This document shows positions 24,651-32,238 of a stretch of 64,000 nucleotides of DNA, piece after piece. The DNA is from Gluconobacter cerevisiae (GTDB lineage Bacteria; Pseudomonadota; Alphaproteobacteria; Acetobacterales; Acetobacteraceae). Both the position numbers and the translations under genes were made by a program. Under the pieces are notes generated by a model. The model ran no database searches. It was not told the DNA's origin and worked only from the letters and a program-made list of their open reading frames with translations. How positions within the stretch are numbered: position 1 is the first letter of the stretch; every line of letters begins with the position of its first letter. The DNA lies in assembly GCF_015244675.1 (NCBI RefSeq), contig NZ_JABCQO010000008.1:62001-126000 (forward strand). The letters are read 5' to 3'.

Positions 24651-25080
24651 GATCACCTTCACCCTCCCTGCGCCGTTCCCGCTTGTGAACCGTACGAGCG
24701 GCTACAGTCATTTCACAGCAGCTCGTCAGAAGAACCAGATGCAACGTGAAGTAGTCGCTGTGGCTTATCATCTGCGCCCGTCTGTGCCGTTTGAGCGGGC
24801 GCATGTCCTGATCGAGCGCCACTCTGTCGGAACGCCTGATACGGACAATCTGGTGGGCTCTGCCAAGCGTCTAATCGACTGCCTGACGACACCTTGCCCG
24901 CTTGTTGTGCGGACGCCAGGCGCTCGTCAGCGCATCAAGAACAAGCGCGGGCTGGGCTTTATCGTGGACGATGGGCCGAAGCATCTCGTACTTGATGTGA
25001 AGGCCGTGAAGTGTCGCCTGTGCGAACAGAGGACGGTCGTTACGATCACCGAAATTGTGGGCGCAGAGGTGGCGGCATGA
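24643..25080 (+). CDS. RusA-like Holliday junction resolvase
   Basis: 145 residues. The RusA pattern is visible: PAPFPLVNRTSGYSHFTAAR at the N-terminus, then the acidic DNL motif in GTPDTDNLVGSAKRLIDCL and the second acidic pair in GLGFIVDDGPKHLVLDVKAV. RusA proteins cut four-way DNA junctions using these Asp residues. A Cys pair in KCRLCEQR is extra. The large insert between the motifs is longer than in E. coli RusA, so the call is likely but not certain. Confidence 0.7.
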   Translation: MRKITFTLPAPFPLVNRTSGYSHFTAARQKNQMQREVVAVAYHLRPSVPFERAHVLIERHSVGTPDTDNLVGSAKRLIDCLTTPCPLVVRTPGARQRIKNKRGLGFIVDDGPKHLVLDVKAVKCRLCEQRTVVTITEIVGAEVAA

Positions 25081-25892
25081 GCGCACGCAGATGGGCAAAA
25101 TTTTGGTGGCAAGACTGGCAACGCGATCCGGCGCTGCGAATGTGCTCCCTCGCAGCGCGCGGCGCTTGGATCGAAATGCTGTGCTTGATGGCCGACGCTG
25201 ATCCGGTCGGACACCTGCTGGTCAACGGACGATCGCCGAACATGCGACAGCTCTCCGCTGTGCTCGGATGCTCTGAACGCGAGGCAACCAAGCTGGTGGC
25301 GGAACTCGAAGAAAACGGAGTTTTTAGCCGTTCCGAAGATGACACCATCTTCAGCCGCCGTATGGTCAGGGATAAGGCTATCAGCGATGAAGCCGCTGCC
25401 AACGGTAAGAAAGGGGGTAATCCCAACATTACCGGAAAGGGAAAGCGCAAGGTTAAGGGTGAAGACGCAGAGGGGTTAACCCCCTCCCTTAAGGCAAACG
25501 CAACCCCTCCCCTTAAACACCAAGAAACAGAAGCAGAAGCAGATACAGAAAGAACACTCTCACTTCGTTCGAGTGAACGCGCGCAAAATCCGAAATCGGA
25601 AAAACCAAAACGGGCTTGCCGCCTCCCTGTCGACTGGAAGCCATCGCCGGAGATGGCTGAATTTGCCCGATCAAACGGCGTCGATCCTGAGCGAACAGCG
25701 GCAGTTTTCCGGGATTATTGGGTTGGTGTTCCCGACCCCAAGGGCCGCAAAGTCGACTGGAACGCGACGTGGCGGAACTGGGTTCGGCGTGAGGACAGCA
25801 TGCAGCCAAACCCGCAGCGGACTGCGCCTTCCGAGCGCCGAATTGCCGTCAACGCTGCATGGGCCGGAGTGCCCGATATCGAGGGAGTTTGA
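25077..25892 (+). CDS. Phage replication-type protein (DUF1376/YdaU-like)
   Basis: 271 residues, start ATG 25077 overlapping the previous stop. The N-terminal winged-helix region reads KFWWQDWQRDPALRMCSLAARGAWIEMLCLM, then LSAVLGCSEREATKLVAELEENGVFSR, as in YdaU/DnaT-like phage replication proteins. A long polar linker follows, with a C-terminal VDWNATWRNWVRRED motif often found in helicase-loader proteins. It probably helps start phage DNA replication. Confidence 0.72.
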   Translation: MSARRWAKFWWQDWQRDPALRMCSLAARGAWIEMLCLMADADPVGHLLVNGRSPNMRQLSAVLGCSEREATKLVAELEENGVFSRSEDDTIFSRRMVRDKAISDEAAANGKKGGNPNITGKGKRKVKGEDAEGLTPSLKANATPPLKHQETEAEADTERTLSLRSSERAQNPKSEKPKRACRLPVDWKPSPEMAEFARSNGVDPERTAAVFRDYWVGVPDPKGRKVDWNATWRNWVRREDSMQPNPQRTAPSERRIAVNAAWAGVPDIEGV

Positions 25893-25895
25893 GCC

Positions 25896-26507
25896 ATGAG
25901 CATCGCAACCCATCGCCCCACAGCCGTCGTCATCGCCCCCACTTTCTCGCCAGCTTTCGGGGATCTCAAAGCCCTGATCGAGGCCAAGCGTGAGGGGTAT
26001 CTCTGGCGGTCCGATCTTACGCCGGATCGCATCCGTGCCGTCCGCAAACAGCTCTCCGATGCCGAGCGCGCCTGCCTTCAACCCAACCCCGTCGTGGTCG
26101 CATCTTGGCTCAAGGGGCTGGCGCAACTGGTGAGCAACGGCCCTGCCGATCCCGATGAAGCCGCAACACGAACCCGAGCGATTTTTGAGGTCTGTTCCGA
26201 CATTCCCGCTGGAGCCTGGACCCCAGCAACCCGCGTCGCATGGACCCGTCAGCCGCCGCGCAATGGTTATCCCGTCGGCTCTCGCTGGCCAGCACCGGGC
26301 GAACTCTACACCCACCTACTCCCGTTTGCTGAGGCAATCCGGGCTGAAGTGGCTGGGCTACGGGAGATCCTCGCAATGGCGGAAGCGCCGCGTGAGCCGG
26401 AGCGCAAGCGGCCGGATCGGGCAGAACTGGCTCGGGCTGGTGCTTTGGCTGATGCGGTTATCCGCGAGCTGCGTGCGGCAGGCGGCGAAATGGAGAGCCG
26501 GTCATGA
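25896..26507 (+). CDS. Hypothetical phage early protein, 203 residues
   Basis: Contains DLTPDRIRAVRKQLSDAERAC, PGELYTHLLPFAEAIRAEV and a charged C-terminal helix. Four bases after the replication-type gene, so co-transcribed. No family recognised; it resembles proteins placed next to replication genes in other alphaproteobacterial phages. Confidence 0.6.
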   Translation: MSIATHRPTAVVIAPTFSPAFGDLKALIEAKREGYLWRSDLTPDRIRAVRKQLSDAERACLQPNPVVVASWLKGLAQLVSNGPADPDEAATRTRAIFEVCSDIPAGAWTPATRVAWTRQPPRNGYPVGSRWPAPGELYTHLLPFAEAIRAEVAGLREILAMAEAPREPERKRPDRAELARAGALADAVIRELRAAGGEMESRS

Positions 26508-26737
26508 TGCGGCGAGACATCCCGGAGAACATGCACGGAGAGGTACCGCCTTTGGGCCCTGAGTGCGGTGTGGAATATCAGACGATACACGATGGGGTGG
26601 AAACGCCTGCAGGCGATGGCGATGCCTCTACGGCTTTGTTCGGGAATTATGGAACAATAAACAGCGAGGGCGGTGTTTTTCGTTATTCCTTAATCGAACC
26701 AAATGCAGTATTATTCATAAACTTATTTATGAATTGA
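26504..26737 (+). CDS. Possible short gene truncated by AT-rich insertion
   Basis: 77 codons starting with an ATGA overlap to the gene before it, which supports translation. The first 45 residues (MMRRDIPENMHGEVPPLG...) fit local GC-rich composition, but the end (FRYSLIEPNAVLFINLFMN) is AT-rich and looks like read-through into the moron that follows. It may be an original gene whose 3' end was replaced. Confidence 0.35.
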   Translation: MMRRDIPENMHGEVPPLGPECGVEYQTIHDGVETPAGDGDASTALFGNYGTINSEGGVFRYSLIEPNAVLFINLFMN

Positions 26738-26748
26738 GGATTATTTTT

Positions 26749-27225
26749 GTGTCTTTACTAGATGGCTTTGTTAACGGAAAAGAACAAGCAAAAAGACTCG
26801 AAGACATCTTGAGATTTGAAGGTGAATTAGATGGTCTCTTTTTGAAAAAAGAGACTGAATTGGGTGATACCTGTGATGCCGACACTATAGACAAAAAAAT
26901 TGAACTCAAAAAGAAATGGTATGACTTTAAGAAAATATGCTGGGAAATGGAAAATGCAAGATTAAACAGATCGCTAGCTGAATTTGCGGCGCTATTTTCT
27001 GCTGCTGGATTTCTTATTCCCTACTGGACCTATAATTTCTCGGTCATCCAGAAAAATGATCCCAACGTGAACCATTGGTTAGCTATAGGAGTCACAATTT
27101 TGGCCGTGATCACAGGCGCGTGTTATATTTATAAGTTCGTAAAATCACATAATATTGTCGCAAAATTAGCTCGCTTCACAAAAAAGAAAGAGCAACCCGC
27201 CGACCAAAAAAATATATCTACCTAA
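26749..27225 (+). CDS. AT-rich moron: small membrane protein
   Basis: 158 residues from GTG 26749, with GAGGA 8 nt upstream. A charged N-terminal helical region (VNGKEQAKRLEDILRFEGEL) is followed by two membrane segments (FAALFSAAGFLIPYWTYNF and WLAIGVTILAVITGACYIY) and a Lys-rich tail. The DNA is much more AT-rich than the phage core, as for genes added by transfer. No known family. Two-TM proteins of this type in prophage accessory sites often block other phages, but that is inference. Confidence 0.65.
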   Translation: MSLLDGFVNGKEQAKRLEDILRFEGELDGLFLKKETELGDTCDADTIDKKIELKKKWYDFKKICWEMENARLNRSLAEFAALFSAAGFLIPYWTYNFSVIQKNDPNVNHWLAIGVTILAVITGACYIYKFVKSHNIVAKLARFTKKKEQPADQKNIST

Positions 27226-27246
27226 AAACCGCCCCGAAAGGCGGCT
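27224..27246 (-). terminator. Terminator of the first antirepressor operon
   Basis: Minus-strand CCGCC/GGCGG stem (27229-27244) with TTTTT after it, 7 bp past the stop at 27253. The plus-strand side lacks a T-run. Confidence 0.65.
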
Positions 27247-27252
27247 CCATAG

Positions 27253-27603
27253 TCAGGCTGCTTCCAGCGACCGGGCAGCGCCCTTCCCTGTTTTTACCGA
27301 GGTGGCGCAGGGCACTGGCACATACCGCCCAAGCACCTTCACCTGTAGAAATTCCGGCACTCTGGCGGAGTAGAAACCAGACACATACGGAATGAGTGCA
27401 CTGCGTATGCGGGCCAGCCGTGCCCGGTCCTCTGGATGGTTTTTCGCGATGGGCGCGACATAGATCTCGCCTTTCGTCCCAATGACCACGGCTTCCGTTC
27501 CCGGTTCGAGATCGTAGTCCGTTGCGTCAAAGCACAGCATCTCACCCTCGACCATGACCGCGCCTGTAACCCGTGCGTCCTGCCGGGTGGCCAGCGCGTT
27601 CAT
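27253..27603 (-). CDS. Antirepressor-linked phage protein (copy 1)
   Basis: 116 residues: MNALATRQDARVTGAVMVEG with GEMLCFDATDYDLEPGTEAVV and RLARIRSALIPYVSGFYS. The fold looks small and beta-rich. A second copy at 63054 is nearly identical for the first 90 residues and differs at the C-terminus. Each copy starts inside the stop of a KilAC antirepressor, so the two genes travel as a cassette. Function unknown. Confidence 0.7.
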   Translation of the reverse strand: MNALATRQDARVTGAVMVEGEMLCFDATDYDLEPGTEAVVIGTKGEIYVAPIAKNHPEDRARLARIRSALIPYVSGFYSARVPEFLQVKVLGRYVPVPCATSVKTGKGAARSLEAA

Positions 27604-27964
27604 GACGCTGGCTCCGGCTTCTTGGCGAAAGGGCGCGCCTCCATCTGCATCAGGTCCGGATCAATCTTCGCACCCGGCACGATCTGAGCCAGTTTTGCGA
27701 GACCCTTAGGCAGAACTTTCACCGTATCGCGGGTCTTTTCCTCGCCGTTCGGGCCCGTGTAGGTGGCGATCTTGTGCCAGAGATACCCGGCGTCGATTTT
27801 GGCTTGATAGGCCAGCCAGTTCTTGCCGTTGTTCCGGCGATAGATCCACTGCGACGTGGCCATGAACGCAATCAGCGCCTTGGGCTTCACTTGCAGGATC
27901 TTTGCCGCTTCCGTCAGGCCGTATGATCCATCGGCCGTGCTGATGCGGTCGAGGGCGGCGGCTT
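27317..27964. repeat. Inverted repeat, left arm (648 bp)
   Basis: This segment and 62693-63340 are nearly identical in opposite orientation. They cover the KilAC domain and most of the following small gene. The encoded KilAC segment of about 125 residues is the same in both copies. Confidence 0.85.
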
Positions 27965-28409
27965 TGGGGGCGGCAAGAGCCAACTGCTCCCGCTGCTTTT
28001 CCACAACCGATTGAAGACCAGTCAGCGCACGAAGGGCAAGCTGTTCAGGCGTCTCCGGGGGAGCGATCTCACCACGTTTGAACGCTGCAAACTGCGTGAC
28101 AATCTCAATGGTGATCTTCGTCGCCGCTGTCGTCTCAGACTTGGCAGTGATGAAGAGGGCCTGTTCTTCATTGAGATAGTGTTCGATCACGGTGTGTCCA
28201 CCGGTTTCCGGGCGACGCGCCACCGTGGCGCATCGACCCATCCGGCAAAGTTCTGCCTCATACCGCTTGATCAGCTTGCGAATATCGCGCGGACGATCGA
28301 AACCCAGGCACGTTGCAAGATCGGTGTCGAGGATACGCAGTTCGCCATCGTGCATGGCGGGAGCGATTACGTTTGAGCCTTCAACGGCTTTCGTGATAAC
28401 GTCTGACAT
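27600..28409 (-). CDS. Phage antirepressor with KilAC domain (module 1)
   Basis: About 269 residues from ATG 28409 (MSDVITKAVEG; AAGGA upstream). The N-terminal domain (LDTDLATCLGFDRPRDIRKL, YLNEEQALFITAKSE, IVTQFAAFKRGE) is of the antirepressor/regulatory type. The C-terminal half is KilAC (ANT): AALDRISTADGSYGLTEAAK, LQVKPKALIAFMATSQWIYR, IDAGYLWHKIATY. Such proteins bind and disable phage repressors. The KilAC half is almost identical to that of the gene at 62290, while the N-terminal domains are unrelated. It sits next to an RHH repressor pair, as in P22 immI. Confidence 0.85.
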   Translation of the reverse strand: MSDVITKAVEGSNVIAPAMHDGELRILDTDLATCLGFDRPRDIRKLIKRYEAELCRMGRCATVARRPETGGHTVIEHYLNEEQALFITAKSETTAATKITIEIVTQFAAFKRGEIAPPETPEQLALRALTGLQSVVEKQREQLALAAPKAAALDRISTADGSYGLTEAAKILQVKPKALIAFMATSQWIYRRNNGKNWLAYQAKIDAGYLWHKIATYTGPNGEEKTRDTVKVLPKGLAKLAQIVPGAKIDPDLMQMEARPFAKKPEPAS

Positions 28410-28426
28410 TGCAGTGTAATCCTTAT

Positions 28427-28615
28427 TCACTGGTTAGAGGCATCGGACTTGCTTCCTACGGCGGGGTCCGATGCCTTTTCTTTTTCCATTTCCTGCCGAA
28501 GCAAGAACGTGATGTGCGCACCCATAGTGCGCTCCTGCTGTTTCGCGCGACGTTGAAGGAAATCCTTCACGCTTTGCTCAAGTCGGATGTGGATTTGGGG
28601 GTCTCGTATGGTCAT
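28427..28615 (-). CDS. Arc/Mnt-like RHH repressor (module 1, leftward)
   Basis: 62 residues from ATG 28615 (AGGAGCC upstream). DPQIHIRLEQSVKDFLQRRA KQQERTMGAHITFLLRQEME is a ribbon-helix-helix dimer unit: beta strand IHIRL then two helices. It precedes the antirepressor gene on the same strand and is divergent from another RHH gene; three palindromic sites lie between them. Likely represses the antirepressor operon. Confidence 0.8.
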   Translation of the reverse strand: MTIRDPQIHIRLEQSVKDFLQRRAKQQERTMGAHITFLLRQEMEKEKASDPAVGSKSDASNQ

Positions 28616-28624
28616 GGCTCCTGC

Positions 28625-28687
28625 TACCATTTTGGTATAAATCACTAATACCAATTTGGTATCATTGCCGTCAATACCAAATTGGTA
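28625..28687. promoter_or_regulatory. Three RHH operators, TACCAAWTTGGTA
   Basis: Perfect or near-perfect 13-bp palindromes: TACCATTTTGGTA (28625-28637), TACCAATTTGGTA (28649-28661) and TACCAAATTGGTA (28675-28687), spaced 24 and 26 bp. They fill the divergent promoter between the two RHH genes, the arrangement used by Arc and Mnt. Confidence 0.82.
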
Positions 28688-28699
28688 CACCGTCAAAAA

Positions 28700-28966
28700 A
28701 TGACAAAAAACGAGTCTCAGATCCATGTTCGAGTACCAGACGACCTAAAGTCTCACCTGGAGGAATCTGCCAAAAATTCTGGCCGCTCGTTGAATGCAGA
28801 GGTAGTCAAAAGACTGGAAGCATCAGTCTCGTTAGATGCTATCCCTACAAACATGGCTGAATTTGATGCTCAATATCTTGAGGCGGCTGAGATGTATGTA
28901 ATGGTTGCGGATGATGCATCTGTGATGCGGCTATTATCAAAACGATTTTTAAATAGAGAAAAATAA
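28700..28966 (+). CDS. Arc-family RHH DNA-binding protein (module 1, rightward)
   Basis: 88 residues from ATG 28700 (MTKNESQIHVRVPDDLKSHL). The strand IHVRVP and helices LEESAKNSGRSLNAEVVKRLE are a classic Arc ribbon-helix-helix, followed by an acidic tail. Divergent from the other RHH gene. The two proteins probably bind the three palindromes between them, perhaps with opposite outcomes. Confidence 0.8.
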   Translation: MTKNESQIHVRVPDDLKSHLEESAKNSGRSLNAEVVKRLEASVSLDAIPTNMAEFDAQYLEAAEMYVMVADDASVMRLLSKRFLNREK

Positions 28967-29036
28967 TCCTTTTGGGGAATTTCTATTCCGAAACCGTCAT
29001 ATTAATAATATATTATATAATTAAGGATTTCTTCTG

Positions 29037-29522
29037 TTGAAAAGAATATTCAAATACATTTCATGTATTTTTTTCTCTATATTTTGCCTCGGTATAATCG
29101 GGCAATTAATTTCTCCAACAAAAAATTTTAATAATAATAGCGCAGCACAGCCGCGTCCTGATGTTGAAGAAAATAACTCCTCTCTCTTCGGGCAAAATAA
29201 TCTGACTTCCGTTCAAAATAACGCAGTCAGGTCAGCGATAAATTACTTAAACATGTCTGGTTTTTCACGAGCTGGTCTTATCCATCAACTATCTTCTGAT
29301 GCTGGAGATGGTTACCCAGTAGCCGATGCTACTGTCGCACTGGACAGCTTGGCTGTAGACTGGAATGAAAATGCAGTCCGGTCTGCCAAACAGTACCTTG
29401 AAGTGTCAGGATTCTCCTGTAAGGGCCTGATTCACCAATTGTCTTCAACAGCTGGGGATAAATATACACTAGGCCAGGCAACTTACGGCGCCCATAAAGC
29501 CGGAGCGTGCGGGCCAACGTGA
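29037..29522 (+). CDS. Ltp-repeat protein, probable superinfection exclusion factor
   Basis: 161 residues from TTG 29037 (AAGGA upstream). N-terminal hydrophobic helix (YISCIFFSIFCLGIIGQLI), then a polar linker, then two Ltp repeats (about 62-109 and 112-159): NAVRSAINYLNMSGFSRAGL and NAVRSAKQYLEVSGFSCKGL, each continuing with IHQLSS and an acidic turn. Ltp-type proteins, known from the S. thermophilus phage TP-J34 lipoprotein, sit at the cell surface and block DNA injection by related phages. A lipobox is not obvious here, so it may be a membrane-anchored rather than lipid-anchored version. AT-rich, so acquired. Confidence 0.8.
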   Translation: MKRIFKYISCIFFSIFCLGIIGQLISPTKNFNNNSAAQPRPDVEENNSSLFGQNNLTSVQNNAVRSAINYLNMSGFSRAGLIHQLSSDAGDGYPVADATVALDSLAVDWNENAVRSAKQYLEVSGFSCKGLIHQLSSTAGDKYTLGQATYGAHKAGACGPT

Positions 29523-29685
29523 AAGGTTCCCTCCCCCCGCATATTGTGGTTTGGAAAACTCCGCGACGAAAATGCATCTTTGCGTACCGGTTAACCCAAA
29601 AGGCCAGCATGTCCCACTACATAGAAACATGCTCGTGGGAAATGAGGTCATGGCCCTCCCCTAGTATCTGAACCCTTGGGCGGAA

Positions 29686-29871
29686 GTGCGGAGGTTGCGC
29701 GCCCAGTTGCGCAGCGAGAGCGATCATTATTCAGAACGGCATGCAGGATTCATGCGGCACACTGACAGCCAGAAGCGGGAGATTGAGCGGCTCAAGACGC
29801 GGGTTGCTGAGCTGGAGCCGTGCGATCCGAAGCCGGGACGTGTGAAGGTGACGCGGAAGCCACGATCATGA
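29686..29871 (+). CDS. Small coiled-coil protein before DUF2256
   Basis: 61 residues from a GTG, with [20 protein letters not shown] then [10 protein letters not shown], a short coiled coil, and a basic end ([10 protein letters not shown]). The frame is open slightly upstream, so the true start is uncertain. Related by the QKREIExLKxRV segment to the relic before the chromosomal DUF2256 gene at 12039. Function unknown. Confidence 0.5.
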   Translation: MRRLRAQLRSESDHYSERHAGFMRHTDSQKREIERLKTRVAELEPCDPKPGRVKVTRKPRS

Positions 29872-29893
29872 GCCAGATGTGGGAGTTCTGAGC

Positions 29894-30055
29894 ATGACCA
29901 GAGGAAGAGGTAAGATCGCACCCAAACCCGCCAAACAAAACCTCCCTTCCAAGGTCTGTCCTGTCTGCGACCGTCCGTTCACTTGGCGCAAGAAATGGGC
30001 AAAGGTTTGGGATCAGGTTCGGTATTGCTCCGAGGCTTGTAAGGGCGGTCGGTAG
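29894..30055 (+). CDS. DUF2256 zinc-ribbon protein (prophage copy)
   Basis: 53 residues: [20 protein letters not shown], then [20 protein letters not shown] and [12 protein letters not shown]. Same CxxC...CxxxC zinc ribbon as the host protein at 12039, with most residues identical. Lies among accessory genes in the prophage. Function unknown. Confidence 0.7.
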   Translation: MTRGRGKIAPKPAKQNLPSKVCPVCDRPFTWRKKWAKVWDQVRYCSEACKGGR

Positions 30056-30081
30056 GAATTTAGCAGTAGATTGGACAAAAA

Positions 30082-30765
30082 GTGAATATTGAAGAATTAA
30101 AAGACAAAAAACTTTGGAGCTATATAAAATTCTTTTCACTCGTTTTTTCGATTCCAATTTCCATTGTTTCTGCCTTTGTAATGGTTTTCATAATCTGGAA
30201 TGACTCCGAAGACTCAGTATCTTCTTGGGTATCTTCAGGAGCTTCTGTGATTAGTGCCTTAGCTACGATTGGTGTTGGGGTGTTTGCTTATAAAATTGCC
30301 CAGAAACAGAACGATTCGGGTCAAATTGGTGTTTTAATAGATGTTTCTCGGTATTTTTCAGATTCAATAAATTCAAATTTCACTTCGATGACTAGCGCTT
30401 CATCTCAACACTTGGCTGACATGGAATTTCCCTCAAATTACATAGGCGATTATATACAAATGGGGGAAATTATAAAAAGCGTATCAAGTGATACGACAGC
30501 AGATACCTCGAAAATAGTCTTTAAATCGCTTATTTCGCCCATGGCATGGAACGAATTAGAGACTGGGAAACTATTGTGGAATTTCATAAACTATGAACTG
30601 AAGAGCAGAGGTATAGAGTTTTCATTATTAACTGAAGATGAAAAGAAAATATTTATCACGATATACCGTCAATATAAAGACTCACAAAATAACTTCTGCA
30701 AACTAGTTAATATAGAAAATAGAGAATATTGGATTCAAATAGAAAAAAGATTACAAATAAACTAG
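30082..30765 (+). CDS. AT-rich moron: two-TM protein with cytoplasmic domain
   Basis: 227 residues from GTG 30082. Two membrane segments (IKFFSLVFSIPISIVSAFVM and SSGASVISALATIGVGVFAY) are followed by a soluble helical domain to the end (QIGVLIDVSRYFSD, LSPM..NELETGKLLWNFINYEL). Strongly AT-rich compared with phage genes. No known family. The two-TM-plus-helical-domain shape is common among phage-exclusion and defence effectors, but nothing proves it. Confidence 0.65.
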   Translation: MNIEELKDKKLWSYIKFFSLVFSIPISIVSAFVMVFIIWNDSEDSVSSWVSSGASVISALATIGVGVFAYKIAQKQNDSGQIGVLIDVSRYFSDSINSNFTSMTSASSQHLADMEFPSNYIGDYIQMGEIIKSVSSDTTADTSKIVFKSLISPMAWNELETGKLLWNFINYELKSRGIEFSLLTEDEKKIFITIYRQYKDSQNNFCKLVNIENREYWIQIEKRLQIN

Positions 30766-30817
30766 AAATTTTTTTAAAATTATTCAATATTATAATCTCC
30801 ATATATTTACATTATTC

Positions 30818-30847
30818 GCGCGATTAACTTAATATTGTTGATCGCGC
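30818..30847. repeat. Inverted repeat in AT-rich spacer
   Basis: GCGCGATTAA and TTGATCGCGC, one mismatch, 10 bp apart, in the 259-bp AT-rich gap before the packaging genes. A second shorter one, CACAG...CTGTG, follows at about 30851-30873. No gene is seen in this gap; these could be regulator sites for the late operon promoter. Confidence 0.45.
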
Positions 30848-31024
30848 AATCACAGAATAATGGTAAGCCTGTGATATTTCGTCACAGCCTTCCTTGCGCC
30901 CAACAAAGCACAACGATAGATTCTGTTTATGAAAGATCCTTCTACTAAGAGGGTTAAGCATCCTACCATTCATTTTAACGCTTCCTCCTTGTACAGACAC
31001 CCTCCCCTGTACTAACCTGCTCCC

Positions 31025-31657
31025 ATGCCAGCAGCCCAGAAATCCCGCGCCGGACTCGGCGATACGATCCGCCAGTTTTCGACGCCGAAGACGATCCGAA
31101 AAACGGCATTCATCCCAGTCAAAGCGGAGGATAATTCCCCGACGCCGGAACGGCTTTCAAAGGGGGACTATGAGTGGCAGGGCAAGAAGCGGATCAAGCT
31201 GAATACCGTCAACGCTCTGCACATGGCTGGCGACATCAACGGCGATGCAGTCACCGCCGCGAAATGGTGGATCTGCGATTATGTGTTTGCGAACCATGGA
31301 TATTTGGACATTTTGAGTGACGTCCTGCCGTCTGGATACGAGAAGGGCGACGTCCACACATTCGCAATTTCCCGTGGGAATGCGGCCGAACGTATCGGCA
31401 TGATCCGCGATCGGCTCGGGTTCTGCGCTCATGTACGGCTGGAGATGATGCTGGCTCGGGAACTGTCGTTCTCAGCCATGGGAGCGGCGCTTTACCCGGC
31501 TCTCGGAAAAGCTCTTCAACGCGGAAAGGTCTCCGCTCAATGCGCGCTCATTCTTGAGCAGCTCCCCGCGGTCTATACAGACACTCGCCGAGAAATCAGG
31601 CAGCGGATCGAACGCAACGCCGCCGAGAAAGGGCTTGTACCTGCCAGCGCGCCCTGA
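31025..31657 (+). CDS. Hypothetical phage protein opening the packaging operon
   Basis: 210 residues. Contains NALHMAGDINGDAVTAAKWW, AISRGNAAERIGMIRDRLGF and LILEQLPAVYTDTRREIRQ. No family recognised. Its position just before the terminase genes suggests a late regulator or packaging accessory. Confidence 0.6.
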   Translation: MPAAQKSRAGLGDTIRQFSTPKTIRKTAFIPVKAEDNSPTPERLSKGDYEWQGKKRIKLNTVNALHMAGDINGDAVTAAKWWICDYVFANHGYLDILSDVLPSGYEKGDVHTFAISRGNAAERIGMIRDRLGFCAHVRLEMMLARELSFSAMGAALYPALGKALQRGKVSAQCALILEQLPAVYTDTRREIRQRIERNAAEKGLVPASAP

Positions 31658-31717
31658 TACGGTTGGGCAACACTGAAGAATTGCGCCTGTAGCGCAAAAT
31701 ATCCCGGACAATTCGCT

Positions 31718-32068
31718 ATGCCCTCACCCGCCCTCACAGTCGGTGATGTGGTGTGGTGGAAGAGTGGCCGCTATCTAGTTGTCTCCCTGACACATTACAG
31801 CGTGGCGATTTGCCCGATTGTTCTATGCCCGGTTCCAAGTCATCGGGCAGATGTGAAGCCCTCCTGGTTCGACGCGATCAATCTTCGCGTTGATTGCGAA
31901 GCTGCAATCAGGTGTGTGCCCTTTGGTGTCCCTGTTCGCTTTGTGGAACCTGCGGGATATCAGGCGACCGGGGAATTGGTGGCGCGTGTCAGGTTGGCTA
32001 TCGGTCGAGAAGTTTCGGCGCGACAGCTTGAGGAAGCTCACGGTTTCTCGCTGTTGCAAGCCATGTAG
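31718..32068 (+). CDS. Small beta-rich phage protein, possibly MazF/PemK-like
   Basis: 116 residues: VGDVVWWKSGRYLVVSLTH, CPIVLCPVPSHRAD, RFVEPAGYQATGELVARVRL. The GDVVW opening, alternating strands and late RL resemble the PemK/MazF barrel, but the family's catalytic Arg and Thr positions are not clear. No antitoxin gene is next to it. Equally well a structural or packaging accessory. Confidence 0.5.
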   Translation: MPSPALTVGDVVWWKSGRYLVVSLTHYSVAICPIVLCPVPSHRADVKPSWFDAINLRVDCEAAIRCVPFGVPVRFVEPAGYQATGELVARVRLAIGREVSARQLEEAHGFSLLQAM

Positions 32069-32238
32069 CTCTGTAGGTGCTCTCGTTACGGTTCTCATTT
32101 CAAAACTGAGAGACCTGATCTCCCGTGAGGCCGTTCCACAGGTAAACATAATCGACGCAACGCATAAATAGGCCTCGCACCCTTAAATGACGGACGGTGA
32201 GACAGGCAGCGTTTTCCCATTCAAAAAGGATCAAGCCT

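Noticed and set aside
29519-29671. 50-codon frame starting with a GTGA overlap at the Ltp stop
   Set aside because: Overlap is suggestive but there is no ribosome site or protein-like sequence; composition is irregular.
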